A stretch of DNA of 64,000 bases from Salinispora tropica CNB-440. Lineage in GTDB: Bacteria; Actinomycetota; Actinomycetes; Mycobacteriales; Micromonosporaceae. Positions 36,874 to 44,888 of this stretch are shown in pieces. The stretch lies in NCBI RefSeq assembly GCF_000016425.1, contig NC_009380.1, forward strand, positions 1,086,144 through 1,150,143. The letters run 5' to 3'. The position numbers were made by a program, and so were the translations under genes. Position 1 is the first letter of the stretch. Each line of letters opens with the position of its first letter. The notes below the pieces were generated by a model. That model had not been told where the DNA came from. It saw only the letters and a list, made by a program, of their open reading frames with translations, and did no database searches.

Positions 36874-37931
36874 CGCGCCGGGTCGTCGAACCAGGAGTCG
36901 TGGGTGCCGGCTCGTAACTCGGCGGCCAACGCCCGCAGCATCGTCCGAGGGTGATCAATGAGTACCTCGCCAGTGTCAATCTCCGCCGCGAGGTCGGACT
37001 CGAACTGTTTGCGGATGATCTCTTTGAAACCGGGTCGCCAGCCCACCCGAACCGGTGGCTGCCACCGTTCGTTCCACGCCTCCAACTCGGCCCGCAACAC
37101 GTCGCCGCTGACCCGCAGCCCGGAGCCGTCGTCGGCGCCGCTGATCGCGAAGTCCAGCGGGTTGACGCCACTGTCCATCGCCAGCAGCATCAGCAGCGTC
37201 GGCGTTCGGTCGCCGTAGTGCAGTCCCTTCTTCGCCCCACCGGTGACTTCGGCGAGCGCCTCCAACAGCAGCGCGGCTCGTTCACGCCGGACCGCCAGGG
37301 GCAGCCGTACCGCGGGCTGGCCCCGGAACATTACCGGCTCGGCGCCGACGGCGACCGCATCGGCCACCTGCATGGCCGCCTCCTGGCTCAGATAGTTCGC
37401 CCTGCCTGCACCCTTCGCGGCAGGCAGGGTGAAAGTGCCGATGCGCGGCACGTCGAGCAGGAGTGGTGCTGCGAGATCGGCGGTGTAGAACTCGTGTGCG
37501 TGCAACACCGGGTCGTCGATGCCGCGGGCCATCACCCCGTAGTCCTCCGTCGGCCGGGCCGGTTCCACCGCCAGCAGGGTGCCGACCATGAACGGGCTGT
37601 CCCGCAGGGTGGTGTTCGTCTCCTCGGACTTGGCGGTCGCCTTCAGATAGCCGAACAGGTCGTCGTCGGCGTACCGGATGGGGTCGGCTGCGGTGGTGGC
37701 CTTCTGCGCTGTGCCCTGCTTCCGGCCCACCCGCTCAGTGGGAGAGGGCAGCGAGCCAAGCTCAGCCATCGTGTCGCGCAGCCAGCGCCGGAACGCCTGC
37801 GCCGAGACGTACGGGTAGGGCTGCCGGCGGATCAGTGTCTTCTTGACCCGCGCGGTCGTCGCCTCACCGCGGCCATTGTTGGGGGCCCCGGCGGTCACCG
37901 CCAGTACGATTTTGCCTGCCAGAAAGGCCAT
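36870..37931 (-). CDS. cas7: Cas7, Cascade backbone (type I-B, DevR/Cst2-like)
   Basis: A 353-residue Cas7 of the DevR/Cst2 branch. It starts AFLAGKIVLAVTAGAPNNGRG and carries TLIRRQPYPYVSAQAFRRWL (about 32-51), which is characteristic. GLHYGDRTPTLLMLLAMD lies further on. Several copies form the helical crRNA-binding backbone of Cascade. ATG 37931 overlaps the cas8 stop by one base (TGATG). Confidence 0.92.
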   Translation of the reverse strand: MAFLAGKIVLAVTAGAPNNGRGEATTARVKKTLIRRQPYPYVSAQAFRRWLRDTMAELGSLPSPTERVGRKQGTAQKATTAADPIRYADDDLFGYLKATAKSEETNTTLRDSPFMVGTLLAVEPARPTEDYGVMARGIDDPVLHAHEFYTADLAAPLLLDVPRIGTFTLPAAKGAGRANYLSQEAAMQVADAVAVGAEPVMFRGQPAVRLPLAVRRERAALLLEALAEVTGGAKKGLHYGDRTPTLLMLLAMDSGVNPLDFAISGADDGSGLRVSGDVLRAELEAWNERWQPPVRVGWRPGFKEIIRKQFESDLAAEIDTGEVLIDHPRTMLRALAAELRAGTHDSWFDDPAR

Positions 37932-39331
37932 CAGGCGTACACCTCCTCCTCGTGGGGATCGAACCGAATCTCGTTGTCGATGTCGTCAACGTCGTCCTCG
38001 TCGTCGGCAGGCTTGCGCCCGATCGGTGCCTTCGCCACCACCAGGTCAGCGACGACTTCGAAGAAGAGCTGGGCCCGCCACTGCCAGCCGTCGGGGCCGG
38101 CCGACAACAGGGTGGGGGTAATACCACTGATGTCTGGCACCGGGCGTCCGTCGCGCAGTAGCCGGGCGCTGGCCGCCATCAGCAACTCGTGGAGGGCATA
38201 GCCGCTCTTCGTGGCCCTCGCGTAGTCGTTGAAGCGGCCGCGCGGGTTGCGCTCGGCCAGGATCCAGGCCGCGACCAACTGGCGGGCCGGTGTGAGGCGT
38301 GCCACATCCATCCCGTACATCTCCTCCTGATAGGCGCGGGCCAACCGTCGCCACGCGTCAACGGTGATGGGGTCGGCCGGTGGGTTGGCGACAGCCTGGT
38401 GCAGCGCGTGCAGAAGGCGGTCGACCGTGGCGTGCTCATCCACGAAGAGGGTCCGGGCGATCGCCGTGTGTCCACCCGGATCCGTGTCCCGGCGGGCCAG
38501 CGTGCGACGCAGCCGAAGCCACCCGAGGCGGGTGGTCGGGTCGGCTTCGATCCGGGCGAGCAGCCGACCGGCAGCCTGCCGTGTCCCGCTCACCCTCAGC
38601 CACGGTTCCTGGTTGTCGTTCTTGAACGACCACAGCACCGCGTCAACCGGCGCGTCGACGGCGTGTGCCCGCATCGCCGCCAGTGTGACCGCCTCCGCGC
38701 TTGCACCAGCGGGCACACCGGCGAAACCCAGCTGGTGAATGCGTTCGGCCCGAATGACATTGCGGGCGACGAAACGCCGCTCCACCGCGGGATTTGCGCA
38801 CCTGAGGACGGTTGCCGAGCCGGCGGTAACCCACGCCCCGTACGGCAGGGACCACATCGCCACCCGACAGCCACGGCAGGTCGGCCAGCCCGCCGCGCGC
38901 GGCGGCAGCGTGTTCGCTGCGCGGGCCGTGTCGAACAGCGGCAGACGGGTCTTGTCCCATAGCACCACCGTTGGTGCGGAGCAGAACGTGCAGGGCAGAG
39001 CATCCGCAGCGGGCGCGTCGGGGATGAACAGGTTTGCCACCAGTGGACGAAGAGTGACCGGATCCCTGGCCCGTGCGCTGTGGGTCGCCTTGGCGTTCGG
39101 GTAGAGCGCGAGCAACACCTTCCACCAGTCCGGAGTCGGGGCGGGCTTCGGCCGGCTCGACACCACGACGATGTCGTCGATCAGTTGGCGGGCGACGCTG
39201 TCCAACTCGTCCGGAGTGACCTCGTCGGGTTCGTTCCGCCCGGCGAGTAGCGTGACCGCCCGAGCACCGCAGCGCTGCAGCGGATGTGTGGTCAAAGTCA
39301 GCACCGGCCGCCCCGCAACGGCGGCGGTCAC
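37931..39331 (-). CDS. cas8: Cas8b-type large subunit of Cascade
   Basis: A 466-residue protein in the large-subunit position. It has two CxxC pairs that can bind zinc (CTFC and CRGC, about 113-160), as in Cst1/Cas8b proteins, and a C-terminal helical half with an acidic tail (DDEDDVDDIDNEI). Cas8 recognises the PAM and recruits Cas3. The start GTG 39331 overlaps the cas6 stop (GTGA) and gives VTAAVAGRPVLTLTTHPLQR. Sequence conservation in Cas8 is low, so the call rests on position plus the zinc motifs. Confidence 0.85.
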   Translation of the reverse strand: MTAAVAGRPVLTLTTHPLQRCGARAVTLLAGRNEPDEVTPDELDSVARQLIDDIVVVSSRPKPAPTPDWWKVLLALYPNAKATHSARARDPVTLRPLVANLFIPDAPAADALPCTFCSAPTVVLWDKTRLPLFDTARAANTLPPRAAGWPTCRGCRVAMWSLPYGAWVTAGSATVLRCANPAVERRFVARNVIRAERIHQLGFAGVPAGASAEAVTLAAMRAHAVDAPVDAVLWSFKNDNQEPWLRVSGTRQAAGRLLARIEADPTTRLGWLRLRRTLARRDTDPGGHTAIARTLFVDEHATVDRLLHALHQAVANPPADPITVDAWRRLARAYQEEMYGMDVARLTPARQLVAAWILAERNPRGRFNDYARATKSGYALHELLMAASARLLRDGRPVPDISGITPTLLSAGPDGWQWRAQLFFEVVADLVVAKAPIGRKPADDEDDVDDIDNEIRFDPHEEEVYA

Positions 39332-40020
39332 CGGACCCACCCGAACCCCTGAATGGTGGACAACCCGAGACCCCACTCGCGGAGTGCCGCGATCAGGCGG
39401 GGGTCGGCATCGAGGCGCACCGTCGCGGTCGCCCCGATCCGGATGCCCCCCGAGACATCGAAGCGTCGCCGTGGCCCCGCCGCCACGACCTGCACCTCGG
39501 CGTCGCCCGGCAGGCCGAGCAGGTCGGCCTTGTGACGGATGTTCGCCAACAGCGCGCCGACGAAGCCATCGTCGTCGGGGAGCAGGTAGCGGTTTCCGCT
39601 GGCCTTCACCAGCACCGGCGAGCGGGTTTCCAGGACCGTGGAGGATTCGGCGTCAACGGTCGGCTCCAGCTGCGTGCCCTTGATTGTCAGGGTGACCGGG
39701 CCCCATCGCAGCTCGCGACGGCTGGTGATGCCGGCCAGCAATGCTGCCGCCAGCACCGGAATCGGCGAGCCGAACCAGATCCGTCCCTTGCCCGACATCA
39801 TGTACGCGCGGGGCTTGGCCCGGGCGCCGACGAAGACCGGGGGCGAGATCCCCACCGGCCGGGGGGAGTTGGCCGGCGCCCAGGTCCCCTCATGTAGCTG
39901 GGTAGCCAGGGCCGGCGACTGCTCGGCGATCACGCTGTACACCACGGCGTGCGCCACGCCGTGCACGTACCTCCAGGGAAGCGCCGCATCCGGCCCTGCG
40001 ACGTCCACGTAGAACCGCAT
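39328..40020 (-). CDS. cas6: Cas6, crRNA-processing endoribonuclease
   Basis: A 230-residue Cas6. Its C-terminus has the Gly-rich loop WGLGLSTIQGFGWVR (Gx(1)Gx(5)GFG type) that binds the repeat, and the N-terminal RRM fold carries a candidate catalytic His (YVHGVAHAVVYSVI). It cuts the repeat to make crRNA. As the only Cas6 in the locus it should supply crRNA to both the I-B and the III-D complexes. ATG 40020 has a GGAGGTCAGG site; a 91-bp gap separates it from the III-D genes. Confidence 0.92.
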   Translation of the reverse strand: MRFYVDVAGPDAALPWRYVHGVAHAVVYSVIAEQSPALATQLHEGTWAPANSPRPVGISPPVFVGARAKPRAYMMSGKGRIWFGSPIPVLAAALLAGITSRRELRWGPVTLTIKGTQLEPTVDAESSTVLETRSPVLVKASGNRYLLPDDDGFVGALLANIRHKADLLGLPGDAEVQVVAAGPRRRFDVSGGIRIGATATVRLDADPRLIAALREWGLGLSTIQGFGWVR

Positions 40021-40111
40021 CTACCTGACCTCCATTCATGTTCTGGCGTCGAAGGGAAACGAGCAGTGGTCGCAACCGATACGGGGATTGAGCCATGACA
40101 TGGTCGGACAT

Positions 40112-42580
40112 CTATTCCTTGGCAGCACCACTGTCGAGGTACGGAAGCCGCTGCTCGTCGTCTCGTACGTGCGGCAACGCCCACCTGCGGTCCTCCGACT
40201 TCTCGTTCGCGACGAACCACTGGTAGCTCTCGGCCTGGGACTGCGTGGTCGTGCGCGGGTAGTGCACGGGACCGTTGACGGCCCTCGCGGCGGCCAGGTA
40301 CGACTCGGTGGCTTCCCGAAGCACCTCGTTTTCCCTCGCCGTGGCGGCGAAACGCTCCGCCAACTCGGTGAGCCGGTCGGGGTTGACGGGATCAGGGCGG
40401 GTCAGGTGTAGCCAGCCGGCGCGGACCCCGGCGCCGTCCCACACCCGGGTACGGTCGGTCGCGAGGCGGGCGGTGACAACGCCGAAGCCGTACGGTTTGC
40501 CGGCACCGAGCCGTAGCGGAGCTTCCACGCCCTGGTTGAGCAGCCAGATCAGGGCACCGAGTTCCGCCTCGGGCACCCCGTCGAGGAAGAGCTCGACGTG
40601 GAACGTCACCCCGGGCCGGACCCAACCGCGATGGCGGACGAGCTGGGTGGCGTGGGACCGGTTGCCGGCCAACGCCAGGTACCCCCGTCTGGGGTCCTCC
40701 TGATCGGCTGGCGGCTGCCAGTAGTCGGGTTCCTCCGCGCGCCAGCGGTACATCTTGCGCCCCCGCAGCCCACCGTCGGCGGCGTAGCCGGCGGACTTCT
40801 CTGCACCCGTTGGCATCGGCTCGCCCGTCTGGGGGTCGGGGGAGCCGTAGAAGCGGAACTGCGTCGGCTTGGGGCTACTCAGCGGCGCGAGGGTGATCCC
40901 CTCCGGAGGAAAGGCCTCGGGACGCCAGTCGGGAGACATGCAGGTGATCGACCGTACCCGTAGCCGACCCCGGTAGCCCGAAGCGCCGATGTTGGTCTCG
41001 GCCTCGTCGTCGCGCCGACCGGGTGGCACCCAGCCGAACAGCCGGTCCGCCGGGGAGAGCCGATCGGGTTCCTGGGCGGGACGCAGGCTCTCGTGCAGTA
41101 GTTCGTCGGGGGAGGCCTCGTACGGCAGCCGTCCGACCAGGACCGGGTGGACCTCACTGATCGTGCGCCGGTGTGCGTCGTACCGGACGTAGACGAGCGT
41201 GCCGGGTGGCAGCGTACGTAGTTCCGGGGTGCTGGGCACGTGCCAGGATCGTTCGATGCCGTCCGCTGTGGCGGGGTCGTGGCGGTAGGTGGCCTTGGGG
41301 TCGTTGTAGCCCTGCGCCAGGTCGTAGGCGCGCAGCACCGACTGCCAGTACCGCACATGCTCCTCGGTGACCGGGATGTCGAGTCCCGGGGTCTCCACGA
41401 ACAGCCGCTCGTACTGCTTGACCTCAATGGAGTTTCCGCCGGCTGACAACCATCCGCGCACGATCCGGGACGGTCGGTCGGCGTCGTACGAGCCGGACAC
41501 CTTGCCCGGGGATACTGCGGTCCGCAGGTGAGCGTGAATCTCCGCCTCGGTCCGGGCCAGGTGGGTCACCCGCGCGACCCCGCCCTTGCTCCCCGATTCG
41601 GGCAGGACGACCCGGGCGTACACCTCGGTCCCATGGTGGCGGCTCAACGGCCCGGCGGACAGGTCGCCAAGACGACGTACCGGCTTTACCGGCTTTGCCG
41701 GATGCCGATTTCCCTGACCCGGCTTTCCTCGACCCGGCTTTCCCTGACCGGGCTTGCCTCGATAGGCGGGGACCAGGGCTGCGTACTGTGCCGGATGGGT
41801 AACGTGCCGCCGCCTCCAGTCGGCGTCCCCCTGGCACAGCCGGAAGTAGTCGGTGTTGCCGTCTCGGTGGACCCGGGCCGGGGTGAGGTGAAGCGCGGCG
41901 GCGGTGGTCGCCCGGTAGGCGAGTCGTTCGTGGTGTTCGAAGAAGACGCCGAACCGGCTGGCGGTGACGGTCTCGTAGGCGCTGCGCAGCGCCCCTTTCA
42001 GCGATGCGCCGTGGATCAGCGGCTGTCCGTCCGCGTCGACCCGTACGTCGAATGTTCTTGGTCCGTCCTTCGGTGGGTCAACCACCGGCACGGGCAGCAG
42101 CAGCGGGGTGACCGTGGTCAAGGTCAGGGCCAGGGTTCCGCTCCACTGATTGTCGGCATGCAGGGCATGGCTGGGCGGGGCATCGTCGTCCAGACCGGTG
42201 CCGGTCAGACGCGTACCGTCCTGGTCGCTGCGGGGCAGGGTCGGCACGAAGGTGTACGGGTTGATGAACCCGCCGTCTTGAACCGCCGCGGCCCGTTCGG
42301 CGGCAAACGTGACCTTCGCCAGCGCCGCGACACCCGCCAGCCGGACGGTCCGCTTCCCGCTCTCGGCCAGGTTGATCGTCACCTCGACGTCCACGCTGCT
42401 GCCCTCGGGCATGGTCTGCACATGGTCGGCGAGAGCGTTGTCCCACTCGGAACGGCCGACCTGCTTCGGCTTGCCGTCCTTCGCCCGGCCGGTGCTGTTG
42501 ATCACCCCTTCGAGGATGTCGCCGCGTTTGGTCAGGGTCGTGCGGACGGTCGGCTTCAGCTTGCTCCGTGGATTGCTCAT
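40112..42580 (-). CDS. TIGR03986-family RAMP protein (type III-D Cas7-like)
   Basis: An 822-residue RAMP-superfamily protein of the TIGR03986 type. The N-terminal 90 residues are a charged extension (LKPTVRTTLTKRGDILEGVI). A RAMP region with PLIHGASLKGALRSAYETVT (about 170-190) follows. A low-complexity insert rich in GKPGQGKPGRGK (about 255-275) interrupts the domain. The C-terminal RAMP part has WLLNQGVEAPLRLGAGKPYG, a Gly-rich loop. Such proteins bind crRNA or target RNA in type III-D effector complexes. Overlaps csx19 by 4 nt (ATGA). Confidence 0.88.
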   Translation of the reverse strand: MSNPRSKLKPTVRTTLTKRGDILEGVINSTGRAKDGKPKQVGRSEWDNALADHVQTMPEGSSVDVEVTINLAESGKRTVRLAGVAALAKVTFAAERAAAVQDGGFINPYTFVPTLPRSDQDGTRLTGTGLDDDAPPSHALHADNQWSGTLALTLTTVTPLLLPVPVVDPPKDGPRTFDVRVDADGQPLIHGASLKGALRSAYETVTASRFGVFFEHHERLAYRATTAAALHLTPARVHRDGNTDYFRLCQGDADWRRRHVTHPAQYAALVPAYRGKPGQGKPGRGKPGQGNRHPAKPVKPVRRLGDLSAGPLSRHHGTEVYARVVLPESGSKGGVARVTHLARTEAEIHAHLRTAVSPGKVSGSYDADRPSRIVRGWLSAGGNSIEVKQYERLFVETPGLDIPVTEEHVRYWQSVLRAYDLAQGYNDPKATYRHDPATADGIERSWHVPSTPELRTLPPGTLVYVRYDAHRRTISEVHPVLVGRLPYEASPDELLHESLRPAQEPDRLSPADRLFGWVPPGRRDDEAETNIGASGYRGRLRVRSITCMSPDWRPEAFPPEGITLAPLSSPKPTQFRFYGSPDPQTGEPMPTGAEKSAGYAADGGLRGRKMYRWRAEEPDYWQPPADQEDPRRGYLALAGNRSHATQLVRHRGWVRPGVTFHVELFLDGVPEAELGALIWLLNQGVEAPLRLGAGKPYGFGVVTARLATDRTRVWDGAGVRAGWLHLTRPDPVNPDRLTELAERFAATARENEVLREATESYLAAARAVNGPVHYPRTTTQSQAESYQWFVANEKSEDRRWALPHVRDDEQRLPYLDSGAAKE

Positions 42581-43215
42581 GCCGCCGTCGCCTCTCCGTC
42601 GGTCTCCGTCGCAGTAGCCACCGCACGCACCGCGGCCGGGGAAGCCGCTCGCAGTTCGACCGTGCGGGTGTCCGCGATGTCGCGGTTGCCGTGTGCGTCC
42701 TCGCCGAGATACTCGACGGTCTCGACGAGGAGCACCTGGCCGGCGGTCGCCACCACCGGCAGGTGCGCGGTGGCGTACCGCTCGCTGTGCAGGACGGACC
42801 AACCGGCGGTGCGGTCTGCGCGGACGGTGCCGGCGAGCAGCCGGGCCTGGGTTCCCCCGCGCCGCGGTGGTGGGTCGGCGGTGACACTCTCGCCGGGTGG
42901 CAGGCTTGCCGGCTCCTCGCCGACGACGACCGCCGGGCCGCGTCCGTCCGGCGTGCGCAGCCACCGCAGCTCCCGCAGCCCGTCGAAGCACACCACCTCG
43001 TACGCCTCGGTGAGCACATCGCCGGGGGCGCAGACGGTCTCGACGGTGCCGTCCGACCCGAGCCGTAGCCAGGTGGCGGCCTTCGCGGAGAGGACATAGC
43101 CGACCGTCTGCCGGCCGGGTGGGCTACTGGTCGCGAACCAGGCGACCGCGTCAGCCGCGGTGAGCGGTTCGGTCGCCCGAACGGCGTGTAGCACCGCATC
43201 CTGGTTGCTGGTCAC
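42577..43215 (-). CDS. csx19: Csx19-like protein (TIGR03984 type), III-D component
   Basis: A 212-residue protein next to the TIGR03986 gene. The pattern AYEVVCFDGLRELRWLRTPD, then LLAGTVRADRTAGWSVLHSE and VETVEYLGEDAHGN matches what I remember of Csx19, an accessory component found in III-D loci. The similarity is by eye only. The start is GTG 43215, overlapping the preceding stop (GTGA); an in-frame start at 43413 lies inside that gene. Function in the complex is not established. Confidence 0.7.
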   Translation of the reverse strand: MTSNQDAVLHAVRATEPLTAADAVAWFATSSPPGRQTVGYVLSAKAATWLRLGSDGTVETVCAPGDVLTEAYEVVCFDGLRELRWLRTPDGRGPAVVVGEEPASLPPGESVTADPPPRRGGTQARLLAGTVRADRTAGWSVLHSERYATAHLPVVATAGQVLLVETVEYLGEDAHGNRDIADTRTVELRAASPAAVRAVATATETDGEATAA

Positions 43216-44888
43216 GCTCCTGCCTCCTCGAATGTGTCCGCCCAGCCAGTCATCGCCGCGGTGACCTGTGGGGGTGGGGCGGTGAGAACGGTGTCGAGGG
43301 TCTGTCCGGCCAGTGCCTGCCACGGTGTGCTCAGCCCGGCGCCGTCGAACGTCACGCCGGTAACCTCGATCTGGCCCCGGCCACGGCTTCCACCGAAGCC
43401 GAGGGCGAGCCATCCGTCGCGTAAGTCCCGCAGGACGAGCAGCAGCAGCGGTAACGCCAGCGCCGTCGATCCCGCGATGCCAGCAGCGCCGTACCGGTCC
43501 AGCTGGGTAACATCAATATCGATTGAGATCGGTTCCCATTCCGTCCTGTGGCTCGGTTCCAGGACGCTGAACAGCCGGTGGTCGCTGGCGCCGCCGGTCC
43601 ATCGGTCGATGGCGACGTGGTCGCTCACCGAGAGCGGGAGACGCTGCCGGATGTTGGCCAGCTCCTGGTGCAGCCCGGATCGGGCCTGCTCCCGTTGGCT
43701 GTTGCGCTCCTTCCGCTCCGCGCGCTCCCCCCGGCTGGCCGGATTCGTGGGATCGGGGCTGATGCTGATGATGTCGTTCCACTGTCGGGCGTCAACCTGC
43801 CCGATGCTGTGGCAGTCGGCGACGGCCAGGGTGCCGCGACGCCCCCGTCCGTCGCCGCGGTGCCCGGCAGGGTGCCCTCGACCATCCCGGTCGCCAGCGG
43901 GTGCGGACCCGAACAGCACGTCAACGCCGGGTGGTGGCTGGCGCAGGGCATCGTTGAAGTCCGCCGGGGCGTCCTGCCGCCGCAGCGTACGGACGATCCG
44001 TTCGGCGTGTGCGCGTAGCACGCCCCGGATCGACGAGCCGGGCAGCAGTAGCCGGACCGTCCCGTCGGCGGCCGTGTCCGTCAGCGGCAGCGTGTCGACC
44101 ACGGTGCCGGGGAGCGAGTCGCGTACCAGCAGCGGACCGGTCGGACGCCAGGCGATGCTGATCCGCAGCCGGCCATCCCGCGGCTGGTCGCCCCGGACCG
44201 AGCTGTCCTCGGTCAGCGGCGGCGACACGGCTGGGGCCGTGCCGGTCAGCCAGGCAATCAGGCCGGCCGGGTCGGAAAGGTCGGCGCTGCGGATGGTGAC
44301 CTCGCCCAGCCCCATCCGGCCGAAGCCCCGACCCCGGCCGGCGCCGATCGGAACCCGGGCCTGAGCCAGCCCTGTCACCAGGGCATCGACGGCGTCACGG
44401 ACCAGCGTCGACCATCCACCCGGATAGTCCGGAGCCGTGGCGGTCGGGGTGTCGGCGACCAGGCGGAACGCGAACCGGGTACCGGCCGGCAGTACCTGAC
44501 GGGTGTAGAGGAAGTTCGCGGCGGCGGTGGCCGAAACCCGGTCGATACCGACGCCGTCGCGCACTGTCGGCGCGACCTCGTCAGCAACCAGGTGCGCGTC
44601 GTCCAGGCGGATCCACGACGGCGACCCGTCCTGGCTGTTCGGGGTGATGCTTCCGAACAGCGCGGCGGTCACGGCCGCCGGATCCCCGCCACGGGGAAGG
44701 TCGAGGCCAGCGAGGTAGGCGCGCAGGGCCCCAGCGATTGAGGTGCCGGGCAGGAACGGCTGCCCCTTACCGTCGCGGGCGATGGTCAGGCTCGCCTCGG
44801 TGGTGGTGTCCCAGCCGCCAATGTGGACGGGGCCGAGGCAGGTGAGGGTGCCGAGAACCTCGATTCGGGTTCCGATGGACTGGCCCAT
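43212..44888 (-). CDS. Double Cas7-like RAMP protein (type III-D)
   Basis: A 558-residue protein with two RAMP/Cas7-like domains in one chain. Domain 1 (about 8-215) has GPVHIGGWD, FLPGTSIAGALRAYLAG and GAGRGRGFGRMGLGEV. Domain 2 (about 240-540) has LLLPGSSIRGVLRAHAERIV and GFGGSRGRGQIEVTGV. A charged linker (GDRDGRGHPAGHRGDGRGRR) lies between domain 2 halves. In III-D systems such fusions form the backbone that measures the target RNA, and backbone Asp residues cut it every 6 nt; D in the N-terminal loops would need a structural check. Confidence 0.88.
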   Translation of the reverse strand: MGQSIGTRIEVLGTLTCLGPVHIGGWDTTTEASLTIARDGKGQPFLPGTSIAGALRAYLAGLDLPRGGDPAAVTAALFGSITPNSQDGSPSWIRLDDAHLVADEVAPTVRDGVGIDRVSATAAANFLYTRQVLPAGTRFAFRLVADTPTATAPDYPGGWSTLVRDAVDALVTGLAQARVPIGAGRGRGFGRMGLGEVTIRSADLSDPAGLIAWLTGTAPAVSPPLTEDSSVRGDQPRDGRLRISIAWRPTGPLLVRDSLPGTVVDTLPLTDTAADGTVRLLLPGSSIRGVLRAHAERIVRTLRRQDAPADFNDALRQPPPGVDVLFGSAPAGDRDGRGHPAGHRGDGRGRRGTLAVADCHSIGQVDARQWNDIISISPDPTNPASRGERAERKERNSQREQARSGLHQELANIRQRLPLSVSDHVAIDRWTGGASDHRLFSVLEPSHRTEWEPISIDIDVTQLDRYGAAGIAGSTALALPLLLLVLRDLRDGWLALGFGGSRGRGQIEVTGVTFDGAGLSTPWQALAGQTLDTVLTAPPPQVTAAMTGWADTFEEAGA

